Assembly: GCF_002904295.1 (NCBI RefSeq)
Contig: NZ_PPHG01000013.1
Span: 1-64,000, forward strand
Length of the DNA: 64,000 nt
Direction: 5' to 3'
Source: Amycolatopsis sp. CA-128772
GTDB taxonomy: Bacteria; Actinomycetota; Actinomycetes; Mycobacteriales; Pseudonocardiaceae
Position numbers and translations under genes: made by a program. Each line of letters starts with the position of its first letter. The stretch's first letter is position 1. The notes below the pieces were generated by a model. It was not told the DNA's origin. It saw only the letters and a list, made by a program, of their open reading frames with translations, and searched no databases. Below are positions 44,586 to 53,406 of the stretch, piece by piece.

Positions 44586-46373
44586 CTACTTGTCGCCCTG
44601 CTCGCTCGCGTTGTCCTGGGAGTGGTCTCCCGGGATGACCGCTTCGGTGAGCAGCTGCGACGGCGCCGCGTGGCTGTTGACCTTCTGCTTCCCGAAGAAG
44701 CCGATCTCGCCTTCGGAGTGGATGCGCTCGATCATGTGCGGGTAGTGCAGCTCGAACGCGGGCCGCTCGGAGCGGATCCGGGGCAGCTCGGTGAAGTTGT
44801 GCCGCGGCGGCGGGCAGGAGGTCGCCCACTCGAGCGAGTTGCCGTAGCCCCACGGGTCGTCCACCGTGACGATCTCGCCGTACCGGTAGCTCTTGAAGAC
44901 GTTCCAGATGAACGGCAGCGTCGAGGCACCGAGGATGTACGCGCCGATCGTGGAGATCGTGTTCAGCGTGGTGAAGCCGTCACTGGTCAGGTAGTCCGCG
45001 TACCGGCGCGGCATGCCCTCGGCACCCAGCCAGTGCTGGACGAGGAACGTGCCGTGGAAGCCGATGAACGTGGTCCAGAAGTGCCACTTGCCGAGCTTCT
45101 CGTCCATCATCCGGCCGGTGATCTTCGGGAACCAGAAGTAGATGCCGGCGAAGGTGGCGAACACGATCGTGCCGTAGAGCACGTAGTGGAAGTGCGCGAC
45201 GACGAAGTAGCTGTCCGACACGTGGAAGTCGATCGCCGGCGCGGCCAGCAGGATGCCGGTCAGGCCGCCGAAGAGGAACGTGACGATGAAGCCCATCGAG
45301 AAGATCATCGGCGTTTCGAAGGACAGCTGGCCCTTCCACATCGTGCCGATCCAGTTGAAGAACTTGATGCCGGTCGGGACGGCGATCAGGAACGTCATGA
45401 AGGAGAAGAACGGCAGCAGCACGGCGCCGGTGGCGTACATGTGGTGCGCCCACACCGCGACCGACAGGGCCGCGATGGCCAGCGTCGCCCAGACCAGGCT
45501 CTTGTAGCCGAAGAGCGGTTTCCGGCTGAACACCGGGAAGATCTCCGACACGATCCCGAAGAACGGTAGCGCGACGATGTAGACCTCTGGATGGCCGAAG
45601 AACCAGAAGAGGTGCTGCCAGAGGATCACGCCGCCGTTTTCGGGGTCGAACACGTGCGCCCCGAGGTGCCGGTCCGCCAGCAGGCCCATCAGGGCCGCGG
45701 TCAGGATCGGGAAGGCGAGCAGGACCAGGATGCTGGTGACCAGGATGTTCCAGGTGAAGATCGGCATCCGGTACATCGTCATGCCCGGCGCGCGCAGGCA
45801 GACCACGGTGGTGATCATGTTGACCGCGCCGAGGATGGTGCCGAGACCACCGATCACCAGGCCGGAGATCCAGAGGTCCGCGCCGACGCCCGGCGAGTGG
45901 ATGGCGTCCGACAGCGGGGTGTAGGCGAACCAGCCGAAGTCGGCGGCGCCACCCGGGGTCAGGAAGCCGGACATCACGATCAGGCCGCCGAAGAGGTACA
46001 GCCAGTACGAGAACGCGTTCAGCCGCGGGAAGGCGACGTCCGGCGAGCCGATCTGCAGCGGCAGCACGAAGTTCGCGAAGCCGAAGAGGATCGGGGTCGC
46101 GTACAGCAGCAGCATCACGGTGCCGTGCATGGTGAACAGCTGGTTGTACTGCTCCTGCGACAGGAACTGCTGCCCGGGCCGCGCCAGCTCGGTGCGGATC
46201 AGCATGGCCATCGCGCCGCCCGCCATGAAGAAGGCGAACGACGTGACCAGGTACATGATCCCGATCTGCTTGTGGTCCGTCGTGCGGAACAACCGCAGCA
46301 GGTACGAACCCTTAACCGACTCGCGCGCGGGGTACGGGCGCGTGGCGATCGGCTTGGGGGCTACGGCCGTCAC
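44586..46373 (-). CDS. ctaD: Cytochrome c oxidase subunit I
   Basis: Catalytic subunit of the aa3 oxidase: heme a, heme a3 and CuB. 595 residues, about 12 membrane helices. Heme/Cu ligands: [18 protein letters not shown] (His-Tyr pair), AHHMYATG and [10 protein letters not shown]. The N-terminus [20 protein letters not shown] is typical for actinobacterial CtaD. GTG 46373 is preferred because GGAGG lies 5 nt upstream. The other oxidase genes (ctaC, ctaE) are elsewhere, as usual in this group. Terminated by a strong hairpin. Confidence 0.96.
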   Translation of the reverse strand: MTAVAPKPIATRPYPARESVKGSYLLRLFRTTDHKQIGIMYLVTSFAFFMAGGAMAMLIRTELARPGQQFLSQEQYNQLFTMHGTVMLLLYATPILFGFANFVLPLQIGSPDVAFPRLNAFSYWLYLFGGLIVMSGFLTPGGAADFGWFAYTPLSDAIHSPGVGADLWISGLVIGGLGTILGAVNMITTVVCLRAPGMTMYRMPIFTWNILVTSILVLLAFPILTAALMGLLADRHLGAHVFDPENGGVILWQHLFWFFGHPEVYIVALPFFGIVSEIFPVFSRKPLFGYKSLVWATLAIAALSVAVWAHHMYATGAVLLPFFSFMTFLIAVPTGIKFFNWIGTMWKGQLSFETPMIFSMGFIVTFLFGGLTGILLAAPAIDFHVSDSYFVVAHFHYVLYGTIVFATFAGIYFWFPKITGRMMDEKLGKWHFWTTFIGFHGTFLVQHWLGAEGMPRRYADYLTSDGFTTLNTISTIGAYILGASTLPFIWNVFKSYRYGEIVTVDDPWGYGNSLEWATSCPPPRHNFTELPRIRSERPAFELHYPHMIERIHSEGEIGFFGKQKVNSHAAPSQLLTEAVIPGDHSQDNASEQGDK

Positions 46374-46507
46374 TCCTGCCTCCAACACTGAAACCTTGTG
46401 GTGGTCATCGTCGCGCCACCGAGTCGGGCGAGACCCGATCCGACGGCTTGAGGGGATCGTAGCCCTCGCTACCGACAGTCGCGCGCACCGGCTGGCAAGA
46501 TCGGGGC
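46374..46507. promoter_or_regulatory. Divergent promoter region of ctaD and the phosphotransferase
   Basis: 134 bp between divergent starts. It holds the leaderless-type box of the phosphotransferase near its right end. I cannot assign the ctaD -35/-10 elements with confidence. Confidence 0.4.
46496..46501 (+). promoter_or_regulatory. -10 box (CAAGAT) of the phosphotransferase
   Basis: Ends 6 nt before GTG 46508. Confidence 0.45.
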
Positions 46508-47323
46508 GTGGCCGACGACTACACCCGCGCGGCGGTCCGCGCGGCCCGCGCCGTGACCACCTGGTTGGGCCTGCCCGGCCACGAGCCCGAGGTGCTCCAC
46601 GAGCGGTCGAACGTGCTGGTGAGACTGGGTTCGCTGGTCGCCAGGGTGCCCGCGACGACCCGCCTGCTCCGGCCGGAACCGGCACCCTGGCTCGCCCGCG
46701 ACGTCGCCCTCTCGCGGTTCCTCACCGACCGTGGTGTGCTCGTCGTCTCACCCACCACCGATCCCCCGGCCGGGCCGCATTTCGCGGACGGCCTGCCGGT
46801 CACGCTCTGGCACCACACCCCGCACGACCCGGCCCACCGGTACGCCCCGGACGTCGTCGCGCGCTCGCTCGCCGAGGTGCACGCGGCCCTGCGCGAGTAC
46901 CCGGGCGAACTGCCCCGCCGGGGGCCGCTGGCCGAGCTGGAGGGACTCTTCGGCCGGTTCGGGCTCGACCCGCGCCTGCGCGCGGAAGCCGCCCGGCTCG
47001 AAGCCGCGTTGCCGGACGGCCCGGACCAGCCGCTGCACGGCGACGCCCACCCCGGCAACCTCATCGCGACCGCGGCCGGGCCGTGCTGGCTGGACTTCGA
47101 GGACACCTGGCGCGGGCCGCTCGCCTGGGACCTCGGCATCCTGGCCCGGCAGGGCGGCCCGGAGTACCTGGCCGCCTACCCCGGCTCCGTGTCCGAGGAA
47201 GCCCTTCGCGCGTACACGCGGTTGCGGGAACTCTTCGCCGTCGCCTGGCGGTTCGTGATCGCCCAACGGTTCCCGCACCGGCTCCCCGAAGCCGAATCCG
47301 CGCTCGCCGCCTACTTCTCGTGA
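46508..47323 (+). CDS. APH/choline-kinase-family phosphotransferase
   Basis: 271 residues, protein-kinase-like fold. Brenner motif [10 protein letters not shown] near 179 carries the catalytic Asp, followed by [16 protein letters not shown] with the metal Asp. The N-terminal lobe is short, with [12 protein letters not shown] in place of a clear Lys site. Such enzymes phosphorylate aminoglycosides, macrolides or small metabolites; nothing here identifies the substrate and it should not be called a resistance gene without test. Overlaps the hydrolase tail by 13 bp. Confidence 0.85.
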   Translation: MADDYTRAAVRAARAVTTWLGLPGHEPEVLHERSNVLVRLGSLVARVPATTRLLRPEPAPWLARDVALSRFLTDRGVLVVSPTTDPPAGPHFADGLPVTLWHHTPHDPAHRYAPDVVARSLAEVHAALREYPGELPRRGPLAELEGLFGRFGLDPRLRAEAARLEAALPDGPDQPLHGDAHPGNLIATAAGPCWLDFEDTWRGPLAWDLGILARQGGPEYLAAYPGSVSEEALRAYTRLRELFAVAWRFVIAQRFPHRLPEAESALAAYFS

Positions 47324-48072
47324 GTCGCCGGGTACCAGGACAGGATCGCCTCGACCACGCCCGCGGGGTCTTCGAGCGGGGTCAGGTGCCCGGCGTCCGG
47401 CAGCACGACGAGCGTCGCGCCGTCCACGGCTTCGGTCATCGCGCTCGCCGCGGCCACCGGGGTGATCGGGTCTTCTTCGCCGACGATGACCAGCGCCGGG
47501 ATTTCCGACGCCCGCAGCAGGTCGAGCGAGTCAGGCCGGGTCCGCAGCGCCAGCGCCGTCCAGGAGATGCCGGCGGGCGGCTGGGATTCGATCATCTCGC
47601 GGACCGTCTCGACGAGCTCGGGCCGCTGTTCCCGGGTCGACGCGGCCAGCAGGGTGGGCAGGTTCGCCTCGGCCAGCCAGGTCTTGGTGCCTTCGTGCTC
47701 GACGCGCGCCGCGACGTCCAGCCGGGTCTGCGCGGCCTCGGGCGTGTCGGGGGCGGCCTTGGTGTCGATGAGCACGAGCCCGCCGACCCGGTCCGGCGCG
47801 AGCCGCAGCACGGCCATGGCGAGGTAGCCGCCCATCGAGCAGCCGCCGAGCACGACGCGGTCGAGGTCCAGCCGGTCGAGCAGGGCGACGACGTCCCGCG
47901 CGGCGTCTTCGAGACTCGGTTCGCGATCGGTCTCCGGCAGCGGCGAGCGGCCGAGGCCGCGCTGGTCCGGGGTGATCACCCGAAGGTGTGAAGCGAGGGG
48001 CGCGCGCACCGCGTTCCACATGCGGGAATCCAGGGGGAAGGCGTGGAGGAGGACCAGCGGGAGTTCGGTCAT
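47311..48072 (-). CDS. Alpha/beta-fold hydrolase
   Basis: 253 residues. HAFPLDSRMW near the N-terminus (HG-type oxyanion region), nucleophile elbow GGCSMGGYL (Ser near 91), acid in VGEEDPITPV and His in DAGHLTPLEDPAG complete the catalytic triad. It resembles the 3-oxoadipate enol-lactonase/haloperoxidase-like group. ATG 48072 (MTELPL) or 48081. Divergent from the GNAT gene with only 40 bp between starts. Confidence 0.9.
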   Translation of the reverse strand: MTELPLVLLHAFPLDSRMWNAVRAPLASHLRVITPDQRGLGRSPLPETDREPSLEDAARDVVALLDRLDLDRVVLGGCSMGGYLAMAVLRLAPDRVGGLVLIDTKAAPDTPEAAQTRLDVAARVEHEGTKTWLAEANLPTLLAASTREQRPELVETVREMIESQPPAGISWTALALRTRPDSLDLLRASEIPALVIVGEEDPITPVAAASAMTEAVDGATLVVLPDAGHLTPLEDPAGVVEAILSWYPATHEK

Positions 48073-48099
48073 GCGCGTCATTTTGTCGGACCCCCTCGC

Positions 48100-48105
48100 T
48101 AGCTT
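48100..48105 (+). promoter_or_regulatory. -10 box (TAGCTT) of the GNAT gene
   Basis: Ends 7 nt before GTG 48113. Confidence 0.5.
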
Positions 48106-48112
48106 CGCCGAT

Positions 48113-48610
48113 GTGTTCACCGACATCGAAACCGACCGGCTGCTGCTGCGTCCGCTCCACGAGGCGGACCGGCAGGCGATGGTCGACATCCACACCGACC
48201 CGCGCACCAACCGCTTCCACCCCGACCCGCCCGACGTCCCGCGCGCGTCGGCGATGTTCTCGGAGTGGCTGGCGCACTGGGCCGAGCACGGCTTCGGCTA
48301 CCCCGCGGTCCTGGAACGCGGCGGCACCGAGGTGCTCGGCATGTGCGGCGTGCGGCTGCGGGAGTTCCAGGGCGGGAAGGTGCTCAACCTGGGCTACCGG
48401 TTCCGGCCGTCGGCCTGGGGCAAGGGGTACGCGGTCGAGGCCGGGCAGGCGGTCCTCGGGTGGTGTGCCCGCGAGCTGCCGTCGGTACCGGTGCTGGCGA
48501 GCGTGAGCATCGCGAACAAGCCGTCGCTGAGGGTGGCGGAGCGGCTCGGTTTCACGGAGTACACGGAGGAGATGTACGACGGCGCGATGTCGCGCCACTA
48601 CCGGCGCTGA
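48113..48610 (+). CDS. GNAT-family N-acetyltransferase (RimJ/RimL-like)
   Basis: 165 residues. It begins with the RimJ/RimL-type sequence IETDRLLLRPLHEADRQAM. The acetyl-CoA-binding segment is YRFRPSAWGKGYAVEAGQAV (Q/RxxGxG/A region), and ANKPSLRVAERLGFTEY is the late motif. Single-domain, cytoplasmic. GTG 48113 fits the leaderless box. Target (ribosomal protein, other protein or small amine) unknown. Confidence 0.9.
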   Translation: MFTDIETDRLLLRPLHEADRQAMVDIHTDPRTNRFHPDPPDVPRASAMFSEWLAHWAEHGFGYPAVLERGGTEVLGMCGVRLREFQGGKVLNLGYRFRPSAWGKGYAVEAGQAVLGWCARELPSVPVLASVSIANKPSLRVAERLGFTEYTEEMYDGAMSRHYRR

Positions 48611-48644
48611 GCCGGCCGGCTGTTTGACAACTCCAGAGCGAACC

Positions 48645-48953
48645 TCACCAGCGGCGGTGCGGCCGCCGCCGGGCCCGCGCTTCCCAGCAGGCCCGGTGCC
48701 AGTGCCGCCGGTCGGCGACCGAGCCGGTCTCGTCGGCGGGCCAGACGACCAGGTGCGGCGTCCCGGGGCGGATCTCGTGGTCACAGCCGGGGCAGCGGTA
48801 GAACTTGGTCGCCTGGGCCCCGGGCACGGTCCGCACGAGCCAGTCCCCGTCGGTGCCGGACTCGGCCCGCGCCCACCCGGTGGCGGCCCCGAGGTCCCGC
48901 TCGGGCGGCGGCCCACCGTCCGCGCGGCGGCCGGGACGGTTGCGTCGTGGCAC
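48645..48953 (-). CDS. Small conserved zinc-binding-like protein
   Basis: 102 residues. Starts VPRRNRPGRRADG and contains a CPGCDHEI knuckle followed by HWHRACWEARARR, so Cys-x-x-Cys plus His/Cys could bind zinc. I recall similar short actinobacterial proteins carrying automated ATP/GTP-binding labels, for which I see no P-loop here. Strongly basic termini suggest nucleic-acid contact. The GTG start lies just downstream of the 21-bp repeat array, which therefore occupies its promoter region. Confidence 0.75.
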   Translation of the reverse strand: MPRRNRPGRRADGGPPPERDLGAATGWARAESGTDGDWLVRTVPGAQATKFYRCPGCDHEIRPGTPHLVVWPADETGSVADRRHWHRACWEARARRRPHRRW

Positions 48954-49004
48954 ACCCAGACGGTAACCGCCCCCCACCCAACGCCCCCTCAGGTCCCCGA
49001 CCCG

Positions 49005-49109
49005 ACCCTCCAGGCACGCGAGTCGACCTGCCAATCACGCGAGTCGATCCTCAAATCACGCATGATGACCCGCCAATCACACGTGATGCCCGCCCGATCA
49101 CGGGTGATG
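49005..49109. repeat. Five tandem 21-bp units with inverted-repeat cores
   Basis: Units at 49005-49025, 49026-49046, 49047-49067, 49068-49088 and 49089-49109, each exactly 21 bp. The 5' part is close to ACCCGCCAATCAC; the 3' part shifts from GCGAGTCG (first two units) to GTGATG-type (last three). Units 3-5 therefore hold an ATCAC...GTGAT or ATCAC...ATGAT dyad. The array lies 11 bp after the opine-type dehydrogenase stop and just upstream of the zinc-protein gene. Confidence 0.88.
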
Positions 49110-49120
49110 CCCCGGAGGGC

Positions 49121-50221
49121 TCAGGCCGCGCGGTCCGCCACCCGCTCCCCGGACCGCAGCCGGCCCAGGATCTCGTCGTGGCCGAGGCCGTCCCACCCGA
49201 GCCGGCGCAGGGTCCGGCCCGTCCGGCGGAAGTCCTCGCCGCCGAGGACGGACATGATCGTGATCGCCGCGTCCACCACCGGCGTGGCGACCCCGGCACA
49301 CCGCGCCAGCGCCTGCAACGGCACCAGCGTCGAACGGATGTCCTCGCTGAGGAACCGGTGGTCGAGGCTGGTCGGCGCGGCGATCGTCCGGTACGGCTCC
49401 ACCGTCCGCAACGCGTCGAGCAGCGTCGTGGCCGGGCAGCCGTAGTACCGGTCGAGCACCTCCGTCATGGGCAGCAGCCGGGCACCGTACGCGTCGGCGA
49501 CGGCGGCGAACTCGGCCTCGGTGCGCTCCAGCAGGGCGATCGTCCGCGGCGATACGCCTTCGACGTAGAAGAGCAGCGCCTCCGCCCGGTCGATGGTGCC
49601 CAGGTTGGCGAGCGCGATCGGCACGTGCGCGACCGCGCCGAAGTCGTGCAAGCCGCGTTCGACCGGGTTGCGGGCGACCTCCAGCATCGGGAACCACTCC
49701 CGCAGCAGCCCGGCGTGCCGGGCGACGGCGGCGGCGGTACTGCCGGAGATCAGGTTCCAGCCCTTCACGCCCAGCACCGTGACACCGCCGGTCCCGGCCG
49801 GCCGCGCGGCGAACAACGCGTCGGTCTCCACGACGTCGACGTCCGGTGCCCCGGCGGCGGCCAGCGCGTGCGCGAACTCGACACTCCCGCAGAGCTTGCT
49901 GGAGAACAGCACCACCACCTGCCCCGGACGCAGGTGCGGGGCGAGCCGGGCGGCGACCTCCGGGTAGGCGGTCGTCACGGTGGCCACCAGGACGACGGCC
50001 CGCCGCGCCAGCCCGGCCGGGTCGGCGGTCACCTCCCGGAGCCGGAAGCGCCCGTCGAGCACCCCGTGCGCGGCGATCTCCCGGCGGCGCGCGATCTCCC
50101 CCACCGCCTCGAGGTCCCGCGTGTACAGGTGCACGGGCAGCTCCCGCGCGGCGAGGTAGGCCGCCACGGCCCGGCCCTCGCCACCCGCCCCGACGACCCC
50201 GATCCCGTCCAGCACGCTCAT
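49121..50221 (-). CDS. Opine (octopine/nopaline)-type dehydrogenase
   Basis: 366 residues. N-terminal NAD(P) domain with VVGAGGEGRAVAAYLAAR (GxGxxG-like). C-terminal octopine-dehydrogenase domain with NPVERGLHDFGAVAHVPIAL, containing the conserved His-x-Pro near 215, and a YYGCPATTLLDAL helix. Family members reductively join an amino acid and an alpha-keto acid, including in metallophore synthesis. No nicotianamine-synthase-like gene or metallophore exporter is nearby. Start ATG 50221; the upstream DNA holds a TCCCGTCAG tandem repeat (50232-50249). Confidence 0.8.
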   Translation of the reverse strand: MSVLDGIGVVGAGGEGRAVAAYLAARELPVHLYTRDLEAVGEIARRREIAAHGVLDGRFRLREVTADPAGLARRAVVLVATVTTAYPEVAARLAPHLRPGQVVVLFSSKLCGSVEFAHALAAAGAPDVDVVETDALFAARPAGTGGVTVLGVKGWNLISGSTAAAVARHAGLLREWFPMLEVARNPVERGLHDFGAVAHVPIALANLGTIDRAEALLFYVEGVSPRTIALLERTEAEFAAVADAYGARLLPMTEVLDRYYGCPATTLLDALRTVEPYRTIAAPTSLDHRFLSEDIRSTLVPLQALARCAGVATPVVDAAITIMSVLGGEDFRRTGRTLRRLGWDGLGHDEILGRLRSGERVADRAA

Positions 50222-50325
50222 TCCGCCCCACTCCCGTCAGTCCCGTCAGTCCGGTACGCAGTGGACGAGTCGGCACCGGGACGGCGAAAGTTCCCGCCGG
50301 AGCACGTTCCCGGAAACCGGGCGGG

Positions 50326-51450
50326 TCAGCCCTGGGCGAGGGCCAGCGGCACCAGCTGCTCGGCCGTGGTCAGCGAGCCGTGCTGGCCGATCAGCGACGA
50401 CTCGACGGCCTCCGCGAGCCCCCGCACCATCCCGAACCGGCCGCGGGCCGCGGCGACGACGTCCCCGATGCGCGGCAGCACCCGGTCGCTGACCGTGTGC
50501 CCGAACCAGCCCTCGGCGACGGCCTCCTCCCGCGAACGCACCCAGGCCCGCTCGCCGAGCACCGCCCGCCAGGCCGCGAGGACGTCCGCGGCCGCGCCCG
50601 GCTCGGTGTAAACGTGCCGGGCCCGGACCTCGCCCCCGAACGTCCGGACCCCGGACAGCAGCTCGGGGACGTCTTCGAGGTCGAGCGGGTCGTCGACGGC
50701 CACCATCCCGTGGTCGGCCACCACCGCAAGCAGCGCACCGGGCGGCAGACCGTCCACAAGGGACTCGACGAGCCGGTCGACCTGCCGCAGCTGCATCCGC
50801 CAGGCGGCCGAACCGGGGCCGTGGACGTGCCCCAAGAGGTCGAGTTCGCTGTGGTAGGCGTAGCAGAACGCCCGCCCGCCGAGCACCGACAGCGTCCGCG
50901 CGGCGAGGTCGCCCAGCGCGTGGACGCCCGCGTAGCCGGCGCCGCTCTGGGTGGCCAGGGTCAGCGCCGTGTCGCGGAACTTGGCGGACGACACCACGGT
51001 CGCCTCGATGCCGGCCGAGGCGGCCCGCTCGAACGTCGTCGGCAGGGGCTGGACCTCGCGGGGCGGGAGGGCGCCGCGCAGGTCGCTGCCGTCTTCGTGG
51101 CTGCACCAGCGCAACGCGTTCAGCACGCCGGTGCCGGGCATCTCGAACGTGTAGCCGACCATGCCGTGCTCGCCCGACGCGAGCCCGGTGCCGATGGCCG
51201 CGACGCCGGCGGCCGTCGTCGCGGGGAAGCCGACGCGCAGCGGCTCGCGGGCGAGCTCGGCCAGCACCGGGGCGTCCGCGGCGTGCTCGGCGAGCAGTTC
51301 CCAGCCGAGCCCGTCGACGAGCAGCACGCCGGCGCTGCGCACCTCCGGCACCGCCAGCGTGTTCGCGCAGCCGGGCACCCCGAGCGCGGCGAGCAGGGAC
51401 GGGACGACCTGGCCGAGGTGCGGGACGTCGGCGAGCGGTGGCGGCTGCAC
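50326..51450 (-). CDS. Alkaline-phosphatase-superfamily phosphodiesterase/nucleotide pyrophosphatase
   Basis: 374 residues. LLVDGLGWELL (metal Asp), the Thr nucleophile in GFPATTAAGVAAIGTGL (near 78), YHSELDLLGHVHGPG and VADHGMVAVDDP supply the complete two-metal set of type I phosphodiesterases. No signal peptide is evident, suggesting a cytoplasmic enzyme. GTG 51450 starts VQPPPLADVPHL; longer frames overlap the fmdB promoter. It carries one recurring 13-bp motif (50752-50764). Substrate unknown. Confidence 0.87.
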   Translation of the reverse strand: MQPPPLADVPHLGQVVPSLLAALGVPGCANTLAVPEVRSAGVLLVDGLGWELLAEHAADAPVLAELAREPLRVGFPATTAAGVAAIGTGLASGEHGMVGYTFEMPGTGVLNALRWCSHEDGSDLRGALPPREVQPLPTTFERAASAGIEATVVSSAKFRDTALTLATQSGAGYAGVHALGDLAARTLSVLGGRAFCYAYHSELDLLGHVHGPGSAAWRMQLRQVDRLVESLVDGLPPGALLAVVADHGMVAVDDPLDLEDVPELLSGVRTFGGEVRARHVYTEPGAAADVLAAWRAVLGERAWVRSREEAVAEGWFGHTVSDRVLPRIGDVVAAARGRFGMVRGLAEAVESSLIGQHGSLTTAEQLVPLALAQG

Positions 51451-51529
51451 GCGCCCAGCTTCCCACCGATTGGCGCCGCCGGGAGCCCCGGGACGGAGGC
51501 CGGGGATGGTCACGGCGGGCGCCACCGGC

Positions 51530-51535
51530 GATAAT
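51530..51535 (+). promoter_or_regulatory. -10 box (GATAAT) of the FmdB-type gene
   Basis: Near-consensus box ending 6 nt before ATG 51542. Confidence 0.6.
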
Positions 51536-51541
51536 CGCGGC

Positions 51542-51754
51542 ATGCCGACCTACGCCTACCGCTGCCGCGAGTGCACCGAGACCTTCGAGCTCCTGCGCCC
51601 GATGAGCGAATCCGGCGCGCCTGCCAGCTGCCCGGAGGGCCACGCCGACACCGTCAAGCTGCTCACCACCGTCGCCCTCACCGGGGCCGCGGGCGGTCCC
51701 GCGGCCCCGGCCGGCGGGGGCGGCGGCTGCTGCGGTGGCGGCTGCTGCGGCTAA
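51542..51754 (+). CDS. FmdB-family zinc-ribbon protein
   Basis: 70 residues. MPTYAYRCRECTETFELLRP is the FmdB signature with the first Cys-x-x-Cys. The second knuckle has only one clear Cys followed by His (SCPEGHAD). The C-terminus is a Gly/Cys run (GGGGGCCGGGCCG) that adds four cysteines. Members are often annotated as putative regulators without proof. Leaderless start. Its stop overlaps the lyase stop by a few bases. Confidence 0.88.
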   Translation: MPTYAYRCRECTETFELLRPMSESGAPASCPEGHADTVKLLTTVALTGAAGGPAAPAGGGGGCCGGGCCG

Positions 51755-52869
51755 ACCGCCTTCAACGCCTGCTCCAGATCGGCCCACAGGTCCTCGACGT
51801 CCTCGAGCCCGGCGGAGAGCCGGATCAGCTGGTCGGAGACGCCGGCGTCGTGGCGGTCGCCCTCCTCGACGATCCGGTGGCTGATCGAGCCCGGGTGCTG
51901 GATCAGCGTGTCGACGCTGCCGAGGCTGACGGCCGGCGTGATCACCCGGACCGCGCCGATCACGGCGTGCGGGTCGCCGTCGACCTCGAACGCCACCAGC
52001 GGCCCGCCGATCCACGGGTAGTGGACGGCGGTCACGGCCGGGTGCTCGCCGAGCCGTGAGGCCAGCGTCGCCGCGGTCGCGGACGCCGCGGTGACGCGCA
52101 GCGGGAGCGTGGAAAGCCCGCGCAGCAACAGGTATCCGGCGAGCGGGTGCAGCACGCCGCCGGTGGCGAAGCGGATCTGGCGGAGCCGCGCGGCTTCTTC
52201 GGCGCCGCACGCGACGATCCCGCCCATCACGTCGCCGTGGCCGCCGAGGAACTTCGTCGCGCTGTGCAGGACGATCCGGGCGCCGTGGTGGCCGGGGCGC
52301 TGCAGGACCGGGGTGGCGAACGTGTTGTCCACCAGGAGCGGCACCTCGCCGCAAGCCACGGCCAGCTCGGCGATGTCGGCCTCGGCCAGCGTCGGGTTCG
52401 CCGGCGTCTCGACGAACACCAGGCCGGTGTCCGGCCGCAGCGCAGCGGCGACGGCGTCCGGCGCGGCCCAGGTGACCTCGGTGCCGAGCAGCCCGGACTC
52501 GAGCAGGTGGTCGCTGCAGCCGTACAGCGGGCGGACCGCGACGACGTGCCGCTTCCCCTGCGCCACCGCGGAAAGCAGGCAGGCCGAGACGGCGGCCATG
52601 CCGCTGGCGAACGCGACGCCGTGCTCGAAGCCCTCGAGTTCGGCGAGGGCGCGCTCGAACCGCTCGACGGTCGGGTTGCCGACGCGGCCGTAGATCGGGG
52701 GGCCGTCGAGCTCGGCGCCGGCGGCGAAGGCGTCGATCCGGGCGGCTTCGGCGGCACTGTCGCGGGACGGGTAGGTCGTGGACAGGTCGAGCGGAGCGGC
52801 GTGCACACCGAGGTCCGTGAGGTCGTCACGGCCGGCGTGGACGGCTCGCGTGCGCAGCGAGGAAGTCAT
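51751..52869 (-). CDS. Cys/Met-metabolism PLP lyase (cystathionine/methionine gamma-lyase type)
   Basis: 372 residues. PIYGRVGNPTVERFE, SGMAAVSACLL, VDNTFATPVLQRP and the PLP Lys in LHSATKFLGGHGD (near 195) define the Cys_Met_Meta_PP family. The C-terminal QHPGSISHR substrate loop is present. The divergent Lrp-type regulator recalls mdeA/mdeR (methionine gamma-lyase), but cystathionine gamma-lyase or synthase cannot be excluded. ATG 52869. Confidence 0.88.
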   Translation of the reverse strand: MTSSLRTRAVHAGRDDLTDLGVHAAPLDLSTTYPSRDSAAEAARIDAFAAGAELDGPPIYGRVGNPTVERFERALAELEGFEHGVAFASGMAAVSACLLSAVAQGKRHVVAVRPLYGCSDHLLESGLLGTEVTWAAPDAVAAALRPDTGLVFVETPANPTLAEADIAELAVACGEVPLLVDNTFATPVLQRPGHHGARIVLHSATKFLGGHGDVMGGIVACGAEEAARLRQIRFATGGVLHPLAGYLLLRGLSTLPLRVTAASATAATLASRLGEHPAVTAVHYPWIGGPLVAFEVDGDPHAVIGAVRVITPAVSLGSVDTLIQHPGSISHRIVEEGDRHDAGVSDQLIRLSAGLEDVEDLWADLEQALKAV

Positions 52870-52915
52870 GTCAGCATGGTCGAGCTTTCCCCGGACCAGG
52901 AGCAACCGTCTCGGA

Positions 52916-52921
52916 TATCAT
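52916..52921 (+). promoter_or_regulatory. -10 box (TATCAT) of the first Lrp gene
   Basis: Ends 6 nt before ATG 52928, in the 58-bp gap shared with the divergent lyase. Confidence 0.5.
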
Positions 52922-52927
52922 TCGGCG

Positions 52928-53404
52928 ATGCCCGCTTCCGTCGAACTGAGCCCGGTCGACCTCGAGATTCTGCGGCTGCTGCAGAACGATGCCCGGATCA
53001 CGAACAAGGACCTGGCGGCCGCGGTCGGCATCGCGCCGTCGACGTGCCTGGACCGCGTCGCCCGGCTGCGGGACACCGGCGTCATCACCGGGCAGCACGC
53101 GTCGGTCGACGCGGCCAAGCTGGGCCGGCCGCTGGAGGCGTTCCTGTTCGTCCAGGTCCGCCCGCACCGGCGGCCGCTGGTCGACCCGTTCATCGAGCAC
53201 CTGCTCTCCCTGCCGGAGGTGCGCGCGGTCTACCACCTGACCGGGCCGGACGACTTCCTCGCGCACGTCGCGACCAGCTCGGCCGGCGAGCTGCAGCGGC
53301 TGGTCCTCGACGAGCTGACCGCCCGCGACGAGGTCGCCCGCGTCCACACGAACCTGGTGTTCCAGCACTGGAGCGGCGGCCCGCTGCTGCCACCGGGGGC
53401 CTGA
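52928..53404 (+). CDS. Lrp/AsnC-family regulator (probable regulator of the adjacent lyase)
   Basis: 158 residues. N-terminal HTH: DLEILRLLQNDARITNKDLA, with VGIAPSTCLDRVARLRDTGV as the recognition part. C-terminal RAM domain: FVQVRPHRRPLVDPFIEHLL and HLTGPDDFLAHVATSS, with a ligand-loop Gly-Pro-Asp-Asp. Divergent from the PLP lyase, so likely to respond to methionine, cysteine or a related amino acid. Confidence 0.92.
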   Translation: MPASVELSPVDLEILRLLQNDARITNKDLAAAVGIAPSTCLDRVARLRDTGVITGQHASVDAAKLGRPLEAFLFVQVRPHRRPLVDPFIEHLLSLPEVRAVYHLTGPDDFLAHVATSSAGELQRLVLDELTARDEVARVHTNLVFQHWSGGPLLPPGA

Positions 53405-53406
53405 CA

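Noticed and set aside
46508..47323. Aminoglycoside resistance gene
   Set aside because: The kinase-like fold is clear, but nothing specific to aminoglycosides is visible; the family also acts on many metabolites.
49005..49109. CRISPR array
   Set aside because: Units are contiguous 21-bp repeats without unique spacers, and no cas genes are present.
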